Source: an uncultured Clostridium sp.
GTDB taxonomy: Bacteria > Bacillota > Clostridia > Clostridiales > Clostridiaceae
Length of the DNA stretch: 23,768 nt
Reading direction: 5' to 3'
Assembly (NCBI GenBank): GCA_934746785.1
Contig: CAKVFO010000042.1
Coordinates: 1 to 23,768, forward strand
Shown here: piece by piece, positions 17,144 through 23,635 of the stretch
Layout of the letters: the number at the start of each line of letters is the position of its first letter
Numbering within the stretch: the first letter of the stretch is position 1
Made by a program: the position numbers and the translations under genes
The notes under the pieces: generated by a model
The model's input: only the letters and a program-made list of their open reading frames with translations
The model's database searches: none
What the model was told of the DNA's origin: nothing

Positions 17144-18235
17144 TTAATTCTCGCCTCCTATATAACCTTCAATTAAAATATCTTCACCAACTTTAGATAC
17201 TTCACTAAAATTAACTTTAAATGCATCCCTTAACCTGCTGATTCCAACGCCTTCAACAAATGTCCTTGCCGCATTACCGCCTATTATCTTAGGAGCTATA
17301 TATAATTCAACTTTATCAACAATACCAGCTTCCAAAGCTGAATAATTTAATGTTCCTCCACCTTCAATAAGTATGCTGTCTATATTCATTTCTCCTAACT
17401 TTGAAACAAGGCAGCTTAAATCTACTCTTCCATTTTTCTCATCTACCCTTAATATTTTTGCTCCCATAGCTTCAAGCTCTTTTGTCTTATTTGAATTATC
17501 ACTTATTGTTGCTACTATTACAGGTACATTCTTTGCTGTTTTTATAATTTTTGATTCTAGAGGTATTCTTAAATTGCTATCTACAATTACTCTTATAGGG
17601 CTTTTCTTTCCTTTAACTCTGCAAGTAAGCTGAGGATCATCTTCTAAAACAGTATTTATTCCTGCCATAATAGCTGCATATTTTCCTCTAGACTTATGAA
17701 CTCTTTCTCTAGATTCTTCTCCTGAAATCCACTTAGATTCTCCTTTTGCCGTTGCAATCTTCCCATCTAATGAAACAGCTGCCTTCATTAGAACAAATGG
17801 CTTTTTATCTAAAATGTACTTTAAGAAAATCTCATTTATTTTTTTACATTCCCCTTCTAGCACGCCTACAGTTACATCTATTCCTGCATCTTTCAACTTT
17901 TTAATTCCTCTGCCTGCAACTAATGGATTAGGATCTAAAATTCCTACTACAACACGTTTTAATTTTTTCTCTATAACTAAATCCGCACAAGGAGGAGTTT
18001 TTCCATAATGTGAACATGGCTCTAAAGTCACATATAGTGTCGCACCTTCTGTTGATTCTTTCGCACTCCTAAAAGCTTCAACTTCTGCATGAGGTTGTCC
18101 AAATTTCGTATGATATCCTTCCCCAATAACTTCACCATCCTTTACTATAACTGCACCAACCATTGGATTTGGATTCACAAATCCTTCTCCTTTTCTAGCT
18201 AATTCTAAAGCATATTCCATCCACTTCTCATCCAA
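17144..18235 (-). CDS. ribD: Bifunctional deaminase/reductase of riboflavin synthesis
   Basis: Carries out deamination then side-chain reduction of the pyrimidine from GTP cyclohydrolase II. The N-terminal deaminase (about 1-145) has the zinc motifs HAEVEAF and PCSHYGKTPPC; the C-terminal reductase (about 146-360) has ASLDGKIAT, GINTVLEDDP and LIEGGGTLN. I chose the TTG at 18235: GGGAGGAG lies 9 bp before it and the product then starts MDEKWMEYALELARKGEGF, matching the family N-terminus and giving 363 residues. The same frame stays open back to a GTG at 18292, but that start lies in the dispersed repeat and has no RBS. It is the first gene of the rib operon. Confidence 0.95.
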   Translation of the reverse strand: MDEKWMEYALELARKGEGFVNPNPMVGAVIVKDGEVIGEGYHTKFGQPHAEVEAFRSAKESTEGATLYVTLEPCSHYGKTPPCADLVIEKKLKRVVVGILDPNPLVAGRGIKKLKDAGIDVTVGVLEGECKKINEIFLKYILDKKPFVLMKAAVSLDGKIATAKGESKWISGEESRERVHKSRGKYAAIMAGINTVLEDDPQLTCRVKGKKSPIRVIVDSNLRIPLESKIIKTAKNVPVIVATISDNSNKTKELEAMGAKILRVDEKNGRVDLSCLVSKLGEMNIDSILIEGGGTLNYSALEAGIVDKVELYIAPKIIGGNAARTFVEGVGISRLRDAFKVNFSEVSKVGEDILIEGYIGGEN

Positions 18236-18275
18236 ACATATCACTCCTCCCAACTTCTCTCTATATATAACGCAT

Positions 18276-18526
18276 AAAGTGGCTGACGCCACACTTTTTA
18301 GCGCAGGAAACCACTTTGTTACAGCCTGTCAAAAGGTTCTAAAATCACAACCAGTCGCTTAAAAATATTGCTTCTACCTCCTTAAATACTAACGGAAATT
18401 TTGCTTTTCGGTTCTTTTGCGGCCTACAATTATTTTTTAACGTATTGGAAAGCTTGCATATCAGAAGGCCAGTAATAATCAGCACTCACTTTCAAAAAAA
18501 GTTTTGAATTTCCTATACGTTAAAAA
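18276..18526 (-). repeat. Dispersed repeat, nearly full copy with 40-bp internal deletion, in the ribD leader
   Basis: It matches the copy at 21901-22190 over nearly its full length. From left it has the AAAGTGGCTGACGCC hairpin block, TTACAGCCTGTCAAAAGG, CAACCAGTCGCTTAAAAAT, CTTCTACCTCCTTAAATAC, then the 93-bp module from 18433 whose ends TTTTTAACGTAT and ATACGTTAAAAA are perfect inverted copies. About 40 bp present in the copies at 21901 and 23636 is lost after GGTTCTAAA; this removes one arm of the long internal hairpin. It lies inside the transcribed rib leader. Confidence 0.9.
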
Positions 18527-18554
18527 GACCTTAAAGCTTTTCTACTTCAAGGCC
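18522..18554 (-). terminator. Second terminator-like hairpin in the ribD leader
   Basis: Leftward, GGCCTTGAAG pairs with CTTTAAGGTC (10 bp, two G-U pairs) over an 8-nt loop and is followed by TTTTT at 18522-18526. It lies between the two repeat copies, downstream of the riboswitch terminator, so transcripts would have to pass both to reach ribD. Confidence 0.6.
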
Positions 18555-18652
18555 ATCAATTATTTTTAACGTATTTACCAACTTACATATCAGAAAGCCA
18601 GTAATAATCAACACTAACTTTCTAAAAAATTTTAAGTTTTCTATAATAAAAA
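18547..18652 (-). repeat. Truncated copy of the dispersed repeat next to the riboswitch terminator
   Basis: It keeps the 93-bp module (18563-18652, with TTTTTAACGTATTTACC on the left and a decayed right end CTATAATAAAAAG) and a short piece of the adjoining part (GGCCATCAATTA). It is closer to the copy at 14577 than to the near-full copies, sharing ATTTACCAACTTACATATC. Its right end runs into the riboswitch terminator. Confidence 0.8.
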
Positions 18653-18680
18653 GCTCTGAAATAACAAATATTTCAGAGCT
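18646..18680 (-). terminator. Terminator of the FMN riboswitch expression platform
   Basis: AGCTCTGAAAT (leftward from 18680) and ATTTCAGAGCT (ending at 18652) form an 11-bp stem followed by a T-run. It lies about 40 bp downstream of the aptamer, as expected for transcription attenuation when FMN is bound. Confidence 0.85.
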
Positions 18681-18718
18681 CCTATATAAATAAAATATTA
18701 TATACATAAAAAATATAT

Positions 18719-18828
18719 ATCTTCTTACATCCAGACTATACTGTTGGCTTCGGAGTTTAACCGAATCTGCTTTGAAATAAGCTCGCGGGCTATACCGCCA
18801 GTAGGGAATTGCACCCTGCCCTGAAGAC
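18719..18828 (-). promoter_or_regulatory. FMN riboswitch (RFN element)
   Basis: Leftward from 18828 the conserved aptamer reads CTTCAGGGCAGGGTG, AATTCCCTACTGGCGGTA, GCCCGCGAGC, GATTCGGTT and CCGAAGCC, ending AGTCTGGATG with the closing stem TCTTC/GAAGA. All RFN core blocks are present. It should bind flavin mononucleotide and shut off the riboflavin operon when FMN is plentiful. Confidence 0.96.
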
Positions 18829-18852
18829 TATTTAATTTAAATCTTTAACTAC

Positions 18853-18881
18853 ATGCTACGCCTTTTTCTATAATATGTCAA
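18853..18881 (-). promoter_or_regulatory. rib operon promoter
   Basis: A perfect -35 TTGACA (18876-18881), 17-bp spacer and -10 TAGCAT (18853-18858) lie about 25 bp upstream of the aptamer on the minus strand. Confidence 0.65.
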
Positions 18882-18959
18882 TATATTTTGTAAATTTTCT
18901 TCATAAATAAATTCTATTAATATACTTTTCATATATTATAAATATATACAAGGGAAATA

Positions 18960-18988
18960 TTGAGTATTTTTTATAATGCTGTTATAAT
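18960..18988 (+). promoter_or_regulatory. Promoter of the YtxH-like gene pair
   Basis: -35 TTGAGT (18960-18965), 17-bp spacer and -10 TATAAT (18983-18988). The start codon follows 29 bp after the -10, with RBS GGAGGG at 19007-19012. It is divergent from the rib operon promoter. Confidence 0.7.
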
Positions 18989-19017
18989 TATTTTAAATGT
19001 AATTATGGAGGGTTTTT

Positions 19018-19416
19018 ATGAGCATTTATAAACTAATCGAAAAAAAGAAGAAAGAACAAAAGAAAAAAGAAAACTTAAAGAAGGCTAAAATTGCTGGTAT
19101 AACTGTACTAGGTGCATCTGCTGGAGCATTAGCTGGTATTCTGTTAGCACCTAAATCAGGTAAAGAAACAAGAAATGACATTTCGACAAAAAGTGCTGAA
19201 ATTAAGAATACTATAGCAACTAAATCATCTGATATAAAAGAAAATATCAACGAAAAAGTTTCTAAAAGAAAATCAGATATAAATGAAGCTAAAGAAAAAA
19301 TTTCTAACTACCTTTCTACTAAGAGAAAAGCAAAATCTCAAGAACAAGTAACTGAATCAACAGAAGAATCTGTTAAAGAAACTGAAGTTGAAGTTAATGC
19401 TGAAGGTGAAATTTAA
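19018..19416 (+). CDS. YtxH-domain protein
   Basis: A 132-residue protein: a very lysine-rich N-terminus (about 1-26), one hydrophobic glycine/alanine segment (about 27-46, GITVLGASAGALAGILLAPK), the YtxH signature LLAPKSGKETR, then a charged, probably coiled-coil region (about 56-105) and an acidic tail. YtxH-like proteins are small membrane-anchored proteins, often stress-linked in Bacilli; their biochemical role is not known. It overlaps the next gene by one base (TAATG), so the two are translationally coupled. Confidence 0.85.
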   Translation: MSIYKLIEKKKKEQKKKENLKKAKIAGITVLGASAGALAGILLAPKSGKETRNDISTKSAEIKNTIATKSSDIKENINEKVSKRKSDINEAKEKISNYLSTKRKAKSQEQVTESTEESVKETEVEVNAEGEI

Positions 19417-19736
19417 TGTATATAGAAATTCATGATTTATTCTTTGGTATTATAGGTATAGCAGGTGTCATTGCTATAATATATTTAATTATAGTATTAC
19501 ATAAGTTTTCAAACTTAATTAGTAATATTAATAACTTAATAGTATCTAACAAAGAAAATATAGACAAGTTATGTGGTGATATTCCTGAAATCACTGAAAA
19601 CTTAAAGGATGTAAGCGAAGTAATAACAGAAACTACAGCTGATGTTATAGTTGCAAAAGATAACTTATTAAGCAATGTTGAAGTTATCAAAGATATAATG
19701 AATATTATTCTTTCAATATTCTCAAAAAATAAATAA
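19416..19736 (+). CDS. Small membrane-anchored protein, DUF948-like
   Basis: A 106-residue protein with one N-terminal membrane helix (about 8-30, FFGIIGIAGVIAIIYLIIVL) and a helical region with regular hydrophobic spacing (about 35-100; ENLKDVSEVITETTADVIV). This is the layout of DUF948 proteins, which commonly accompany YtxH proteins. The start codon overlaps the stop of the YtxH gene. The two probably interact at the membrane, but that is inferred only from coupling and shared architecture. Confidence 0.75.
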   Translation: MYIEIHDLFFGIIGIAGVIAIIYLIIVLHKFSNLISNINNLIVSNKENIDKLCGDIPEITENLKDVSEVITETTADVIVAKDNLLSNVEVIKDIMNIILSIFSKNK

Positions 19737-19787
19737 AAATAGATAGTTGTAAATTAATTTAGACTTAATTTACAACTATCTATTTTT
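19735..19787. terminator. Bidirectional terminator between converging units
   Basis: A perfect 23-bp stem: arms 19735-19757 and 19765-19787, core ATAGATAGTTGTAAATTAA, 7-nt loop, with A-rich and T-rich flanks. It serves the YtxH pair on the plus strand and the 51-residue gene on the minus strand. Confidence 0.9.
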
Positions 19788-19822
19788 ATTTTAAAGCAAA
19801 TTCAAGCTTTGCATATTCAATT

Positions 19823-19978
19823 TTATTTATCAAATAATCCACCGCCGTTATTGCTTCCCTTTACTCCCTTTGAAAAGTTTCCTACTGACTTTTGAGCTCT
19901 TTGTGTATTCTTAGTATTAGCTCCTTTTTTCTTCTTTTCCTCAATCAGCTTTTTCATCATTTCTATATTCTTATTCAT
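19823..19978 (-). CDS. Small basic protein of 51 residues, conserved-looking
   Basis: The open frame starts MNKNIEMMKKLIEEKKKKG, has a central TKNTQRAQKSVGNFSKGVK and ends NNGGGLFDK. It has a good RBS (AGGAGA, 7 bp before the ATG), a lysine-rich helical N-terminal half and a glycine-rich tail. It starts about 30 bp after the end of the 23S rRNA methyltransferase gene and ends before a strong terminator, so it is the last gene of that unit. The charge suggests nucleic-acid or ribosome contact, but I know no function. Low complexity in one part could reduce confidence, but RBS, position and codon use all support a real gene. Confidence 0.75.
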   Translation of the reverse strand: MNKNIEMMKKLIEEKKKKGANTKNTQRAQKSVGNFSKGVKGSNNGGGLFDK

Positions 19979-20010
19979 GTATTATCTCCTAATCTATATT
20001 ACATATTTCA

Positions 20011-21378
20011 TTATCTTTTATTTAATAGTACAACATTTTCAATATGGCTAGTTTGCGGGAACATATCAACCGGCTGAATCTCAACTGTTTCATATCCTAA
20101 TTCGTCCAATATTTTTAAATCTCTTCCAAGAGTACTCGGATCACAAGAAACATAAACTATTCTTTCTGTATTTGTTTTTCCTATAGCCTTTAATAGTTTT
20201 ATGTCACATCCCTTTCTTGGTGGATCAACTACTATAACATCTGCTTTTATGCCATCATTAATAAGATTTGGAATAACTTCTTCAGACTTGCCAACAAAAA
20301 AGTCTACATTGTCCACATTATTTAGTTTCGCATTTTCTCTAGCATTAATTATTGCTGGTTCTATAATCTCTACTCCATATACTTTCTTAGCTTTTTGAGA
20401 TAAAAATAAAGTTATTGTACCTGTTCCACAATAGGCATCAAATACTACTTCTTCTCCTGATAAATTAGCATATTCTAAAGCTTTATTATATAAAACTTCT
20501 GTTTGAATAGGGTTTACTTGAAAGAATGATAATGGTGATATATTAAACTTAAATTCACCTATGTAATCTTGAATATTATCTTTTCCATATAGAGTTATAC
20601 ACTCTTCTCCTAAAATAACATTAGTATTTTTAGAGTTTACATTTAAAATAATACTTTCCACTTCAGGTATAGAAGATTTTATTTTACTTATAAACTCTTC
20701 TATATTAGGTACATTTTTAGTTGTTGAAACAAGTACAACCATAACATGACCAGTTGTAAATCCTCTTCTAATCATTATATGTCTTAATATTCCCTTAGAA
20801 TAAAATTCCCCATCTCTTGTAGCTGGCTCAATATTATTTTTTATTATCCATTCCTTAGTTATTACTCTTACTCTATCTGCAGATTCATCTTGTATTAAAC
20901 AGCTCTCTATATCAATTATATTATGGCTTCTTGGTGCATAGAAACCAATAGCTGCTTCTCCATTGACCTTTCCTATAGGAAGTTGTACCTTATTTCTGTA
21001 TCTATACGGATTTATCTCCATTCCTAAAGGATACTTAACTAGTTCTTTTGATAATCCACCTATCTTTGAAATACAGTCTTGTACTCTTTCCCACTTAAAA
21101 TCAAGTTGTTTCTTATAACTCATGTGCTGAATAGAACATCCTCCACATCTTTTATAACTTTCACATTTTGGTTCTACTCTATTCTGTGAAACTTCAATAA
21201 TTTCTTCAAGTTTTCCATAAGCATAGTTCTTTTTAACTTTAACTATTTTTACTTTAACCTTTTCGTTCTTTAGAGCTCCACTAACAAAGATAGGATATCC
21301 TTCTATCTTTGCAATTCCTTCTCCTTCATATCCTTCTGCTACTATATCTAAAATATATTCTTTATTCTTTTCAACCAA
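20011..21378 (-). CDS. rlmCD: 23S rRNA (uracil-5-)-methyltransferase, RumA/RlmCD type
   Basis: Methylates uracil C5 in 23S rRNA using S-adenosylmethionine. A TRAM domain comes first (YILDIVAEGYEGEGIAKIEG, to about residue 60), then the iron-sulphur cysteines CESYKRCGGC plus a later CLIQDES. The Rossmann methyltransferase has FDAYCGTGTITLF (SAM site), VVDPPRKGC and the nucleophile cysteine in YVSCDPSTLGRDL. I chose the TTG at 21378, which follows AAGGGTGAT by 6 bp and gives 455 residues starting MVEKNKEYILDIV; an in-frame TTG at 21411 lies before the RBS. Whether it modifies U747, U1939 or both cannot be decided here. DUF1540 gene upstream, 51-residue gene downstream. Confidence 0.92.
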   Translation of the reverse strand: MVEKNKEYILDIVAEGYEGEGIAKIEGYPIFVSGALKNEKVKVKIVKVKKNYAYGKLEEIIEVSQNRVEPKCESYKRCGGCSIQHMSYKKQLDFKWERVQDCISKIGGLSKELVKYPLGMEINPYRYRNKVQLPIGKVNGEAAIGFYAPRSHNIIDIESCLIQDESADRVRVITKEWIIKNNIEPATRDGEFYSKGILRHIMIRRGFTTGHVMVVLVSTTKNVPNIEEFISKIKSSIPEVESIILNVNSKNTNVILGEECITLYGKDNIQDYIGEFKFNISPLSFFQVNPIQTEVLYNKALEYANLSGEEVVFDAYCGTGTITLFLSQKAKKVYGVEIIEPAIINARENAKLNNVDNVDFFVGKSEEVIPNLINDGIKADVIVVDPPRKGCDIKLLKAIGKTNTERIVYVSCDPSTLGRDLKILDELGYETVEIQPVDMFPQTSHIENVVLLNKR

Positions 21379-21442
21379 CTTTTTATCACCCTTTAATAAA
21401 ATTAATTTCAATAAATTATATCATATAATAGCATTTTACTCA

Positions 21443-21802
21443 TTATTCTATAAATGTTTCGCAGCACGTATCTTCTTTATTCATAGCTCCACTTCCTGTA
21501 ATAGATATATCTGATGCTTCACATTTACCATCTATGTTAAAAAAGCACTTGTTTGCATGACATGATATCATTGGAGACATTTTTATTTCAGTATCTTCTG
21601 ATATCATTTGTGCTATTTCACCTATGTAATTTGTATTACCCAAAGCTTCTAATTGGCTTATAACATTATTCTCTCTAAAATTAGAACAGTAAGTTTCTTT
21701 AGTTTCTTGTGCCTTATCTCCTTCAATCAATATATATTCAGCTCCACAAAGACCATCTTCATTATTTACACATCGTCTAGCCATACAATTAAGTCTAACC
21801 AT
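21443..21802 (-). CDS. Cysteine-rich protein with two DUF1540 domains
   Basis: A 119-residue protein with two similar cysteine-rich segments: residues 1-42 (NCMARRCVNNEDGLCGAEYI ... YCSNF) and 78-117 (SCHANKCFFNIDGKCEASDI ... CCETF). Each has the DUF1540 spacing of cysteines, C-x4-C-x7-C and a later C, suggesting a small metal-binding fold. The linker (43-77) is hydrophilic. No signal peptide or membrane segment is present. The family is common in clostridia and of unknown function. RBS AAAGGAGA precedes the ATG. It lies about 64 bp before rlmCD and probably shares its transcript. Confidence 0.88.
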   Translation of the reverse strand: MVRLNCMARRCVNNEDGLCGAEYILIEGDKAQETKETYCSNFRENNVISQLEALGNTNYIGEIAQMISEDTEIKMSPMISCHANKCFFNIDGKCEASDISITGSGAMNKEDTCCETFIE

Positions 21803-21900
21803 AGAATTCTCCTTTAGAATATAAATTTATTATTTCTATTCTAACCTTAATATCTAGTTTTAATACAAAATATATAACCTCTCTATTTAATTTTTACAGT

Positions 21901-22190
21901 ACAAAGTGGATGACGCCACGCTTTTTAGCCCAGGAAGCCACTTTGTTACAGCCTGTCAAAAGGTTCTAAAGGCAAAATGGGCGGATAGAAGTAATATTTT
22001 ATGCTCCAAATCTCAACCAGTCGCTTAAAAATATTACTTCTACCTCCTTAAATACTAACAGAAATTTTGCTTTTCGGTTCTTTTGCGCCTACAATTATTT
22101 TTTAACGTATTGGAAATCTTGCATATCGGAAAGCTAGTAATAATCAGTGCTCGCTCTCAAAAAAAGTTTTTAATTTCCTATACATTAAAA
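21901..22190 (-). repeat. Full copy of the dispersed ~290-bp structured repeat
   Basis: It has a left-end hairpin ACAAAGTGG...CCACTTTGT (21901-21946), then a long inverted repeat with arms at about 21971-22000 (GGATAGAAGTAATATTTT) and 22025-22049 (AAATATTACTTCTACCTCC) extended by GCAAAAT/ATTTTGC, then the 93-bp module 22098-22190 with inverted ends TTTTTAACGTATTGGAAA and TTTCCTATACATTAAAA. No open frame of size is present on either strand. It fills most of the gap between the DUF1540 gene and the gntR-side terminator, at whose T-run its right end lies. Confidence 0.9.
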
Positions 22191-22211
22191 TAGCACCCAT
22201 TCCTGGGTGCC
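22187..22211 (-). terminator. Terminator GCACCCA-TTCC-TGGGTGC
   Basis: A 7-bp GC-rich stem (22193-22199 with 22204-22210), tight loop, followed leftward by ATTTTAA. It lies about 110 bp after the gntR stop and would end either the gntR transcript or a short RNA from the promoter at 22269-22296. Confidence 0.75.
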
Positions 22212-22262
22212 CTTCAGAATCAGTTGCCAATTAATTCCTCAATTAAATTATGCCTCTTTTGA
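22187..22262 (-). ncRNA. Candidate small RNA or terminated leader between gntR and the repeat
   Basis: A promoter (22269-22296) would start transcription near 22262, and the terminator above would end it about 75 nt later. The segment can form CTC-AAAA-GAG and TTAATT-GAGG-AATTAA hairpins and contains GGCAACTGATTCTGAAGGG before the terminator. It has no coding frame. I do not recognise a known RNA family. It could instead be part of the gntR 3' untranslated region. Confidence 0.35.
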
Positions 22263-22268
22263 GTCGAT

Positions 22269-22296
22269 ACTATACATTATATATCACTATTGTAAA
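22269..22296 (-). promoter_or_regulatory. Promoter-like site after gntR
   Basis: -35 TTTACA (22291-22296), 16-bp spacer and -10 TATAGT (22269-22274) on the minus strand, just after the gntR stop. It could drive a small RNA or, by read-through, the DUF1540 gene. Confidence 0.4.
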
Positions 22297-22323
22297 AATT
22301 AATTGTAAACATTTTGTTAACTT

Positions 22324-23031
22324 TTATTTATAATTAGCCAAGCTCAACATCTTAGCCATCTTATAGTTATAAATAACTTTAGAAATATCAAAAATTAATC
22401 CATTTGTTAAAAATACAGTATCCTCTATAATAGTAGCTGGATCCCCTTCATCTAGCCTTAATAATTCACTGTGTTCTTTATCTAACTTATCACAATATAT
22501 TATTTTATCTGCAAATCCTATATTTAACTTCAAGTCATTTTGTATATAAGCATATATAGATTTTTCAACAATATCCTTGTTTAAGTAAGAAATAATATCT
22601 TTATTATAATATGAATATTCAACTGCAAAATTCATTCCATCTAGATATCTAAGCCTTTTAACATAGTATAAATCCGTCCCCACAGTACATTTCATCTTTT
22701 TTGCTAAATCTTCATTAGCTTTAACTTGTTTCAAATCCAAGAGCTTAGTAGTTATATCTTTAGATTGAAAATCTCCTGTTAAACCTCTTATATTTCCTAA
22801 AGTTATACATCCTTCTTTAGATGTCTGTCTTATAAAAATTCCACTTCCTTGAACTTGATAAACATATCCACGGTCAACTAGTAAACTAATTGATTTTCGA
22901 ATAGTATTTCTACTTACTGAAAATTCCCTCATAAGCTCTTCTTCAGTAGGAAGCTTAGAACAATTCTTATATTTATCATGTAATATTGACTCTTCTAATA
23001 ATTGAGCAATCTCCTTATATTTTACAGCCAT
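22324..23031 (-). CDS. GntR/HutC-family transcriptional regulator with UTRA domain
   Basis: A 235-residue regulator. The N-terminal winged helix (about 1-68) has the GntR signature LPTEEELMREFSVSRNTIRK and GYVYQVQGSGIFI. The C-terminal UTRA ligand domain (about 88-230) shows VKRLRYLDGMNFAVEYSYYN and SKVIYNYK. UTRA regulators usually sense a phosphorylated sugar, an amino sugar or histidine-pathway metabolites; no transport or metabolic target lies next to it here, so its signal is unknown. RBS GGAGG lies 9 bp before the ATG. A long upstream region with nested inverted repeats may carry its own operator. Confidence 0.9.
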   Translation of the reverse strand: MAVKYKEIAQLLEESILHDKYKNCSKLPTEEELMREFSVSRNTIRKSISLLVDRGYVYQVQGSGIFIRQTSKEGCITLGNIRGLTGDFQSKDITTKLLDLKQVKANEDLAKKMKCTVGTDLYYVKRLRYLDGMNFAVEYSYYNKDIISYLNKDIVEKSIYAYIQNDLKLNIGFADKIIYCDKLDKEHSELLRLDEGDPATIIEDTVFLTNGLIFDISKVIYNYKMAKMLSLANYK

Positions 23032-23635
23032 ATACTTCTGCCTCCTACCGACTGATTAGCTATACCTCTGTTTCTTTTTCTCATGTTTTTCACTTTCTAA
23101 AATATCAAAACTTTATCAACACAACTATAATTTTAATATCTAGATAATATAAATTCTCTCCCCATTTGTTTTCATTACATAATGAATCACAAATAATTAA
23201 AATTCCCCAAAATATAATTACTTGCCATTGATATAATATATCATATACCTGTTTAATAAATTTTATAACTCTATCACTTATAGGTACAGATATATTTTAC
23301 AACATTTACACTTTATTGTAAATACTTGTTGTAAATATAAACTATTTCTTATTCTATTTTTTATCTAAAAGACAATATAAATTTATATTTTTTAGCAAAT
23401 AAGAAATATTTAGTAAAAGTATTCTTCTTGAACATTTTATATTATAGTTATTGTAAAAATTCTCTATATTATATCATAGCAATTGACCAAAAAAAATATA
23501 GGTCGACATATTTTCTCTTAATACTCTAGATATCTATATATATCTAAAAAGTAACCTACAGCTCTCTTAGTAATTTAATCTTTTATTCATTGAAAGTCCT
23601 TCAAAATATTTTAAAAATAAAATTTCCCACACAGA
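23032..23635. other. Gene-free AT-rich region upstream of gntR
   Basis: About 600 bp without a convincing gene on either strand. It holds a nested TTTACAA/TTGTAAA inverted repeat (23296-23335) and a lone TATAAT without a good -35. A 20-codon frame overlapping the gntR start has only a weak RBS and I do not call it a gene. No tRNA, known riboswitch or transposase remnant was seen. Confidence 0.6.
23296..23335. repeat. Nested inverted repeats of TTTACAA type, possible operator
   Basis: The outer arms TTTACAACA (23296-23304) and TGTTGTAAA (23327-23335) enclose the inner arms ATTTACA (23304-23310) and TGTAAAT (23317-23323). There is no T-run, so this is not a terminator. A related TTTACAATTAA...TTTACAA sequence lies just after the gntR gene (about 22290-22315). 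Binding by the GntR protein is a guess. Confidence 0.5.

Noticed and set aside
19892..20077. A 61-codon plus-strand frame opposite the 51-residue gene and the end of rlmCD
   Set aside because: No RBS and no recognisable protein; the minus-strand frames have much better support.
21960..22060. Short frame in the repeat behind AAGGAGG (minus strand) as a possible mini-protein
   Set aside because: There is no ATG/GTG/TTG at the right distance, and the frame stops at different places among copies. The AAGGAGG is better explained as part of the long hairpin.
22980..23095. A 20-codon frame (ATG about 23083) overlapping the gntR start as a leader peptide
   Set aside because: The ribosome binding site is weak and there is no sign of attenuation. 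Chance is more likely.
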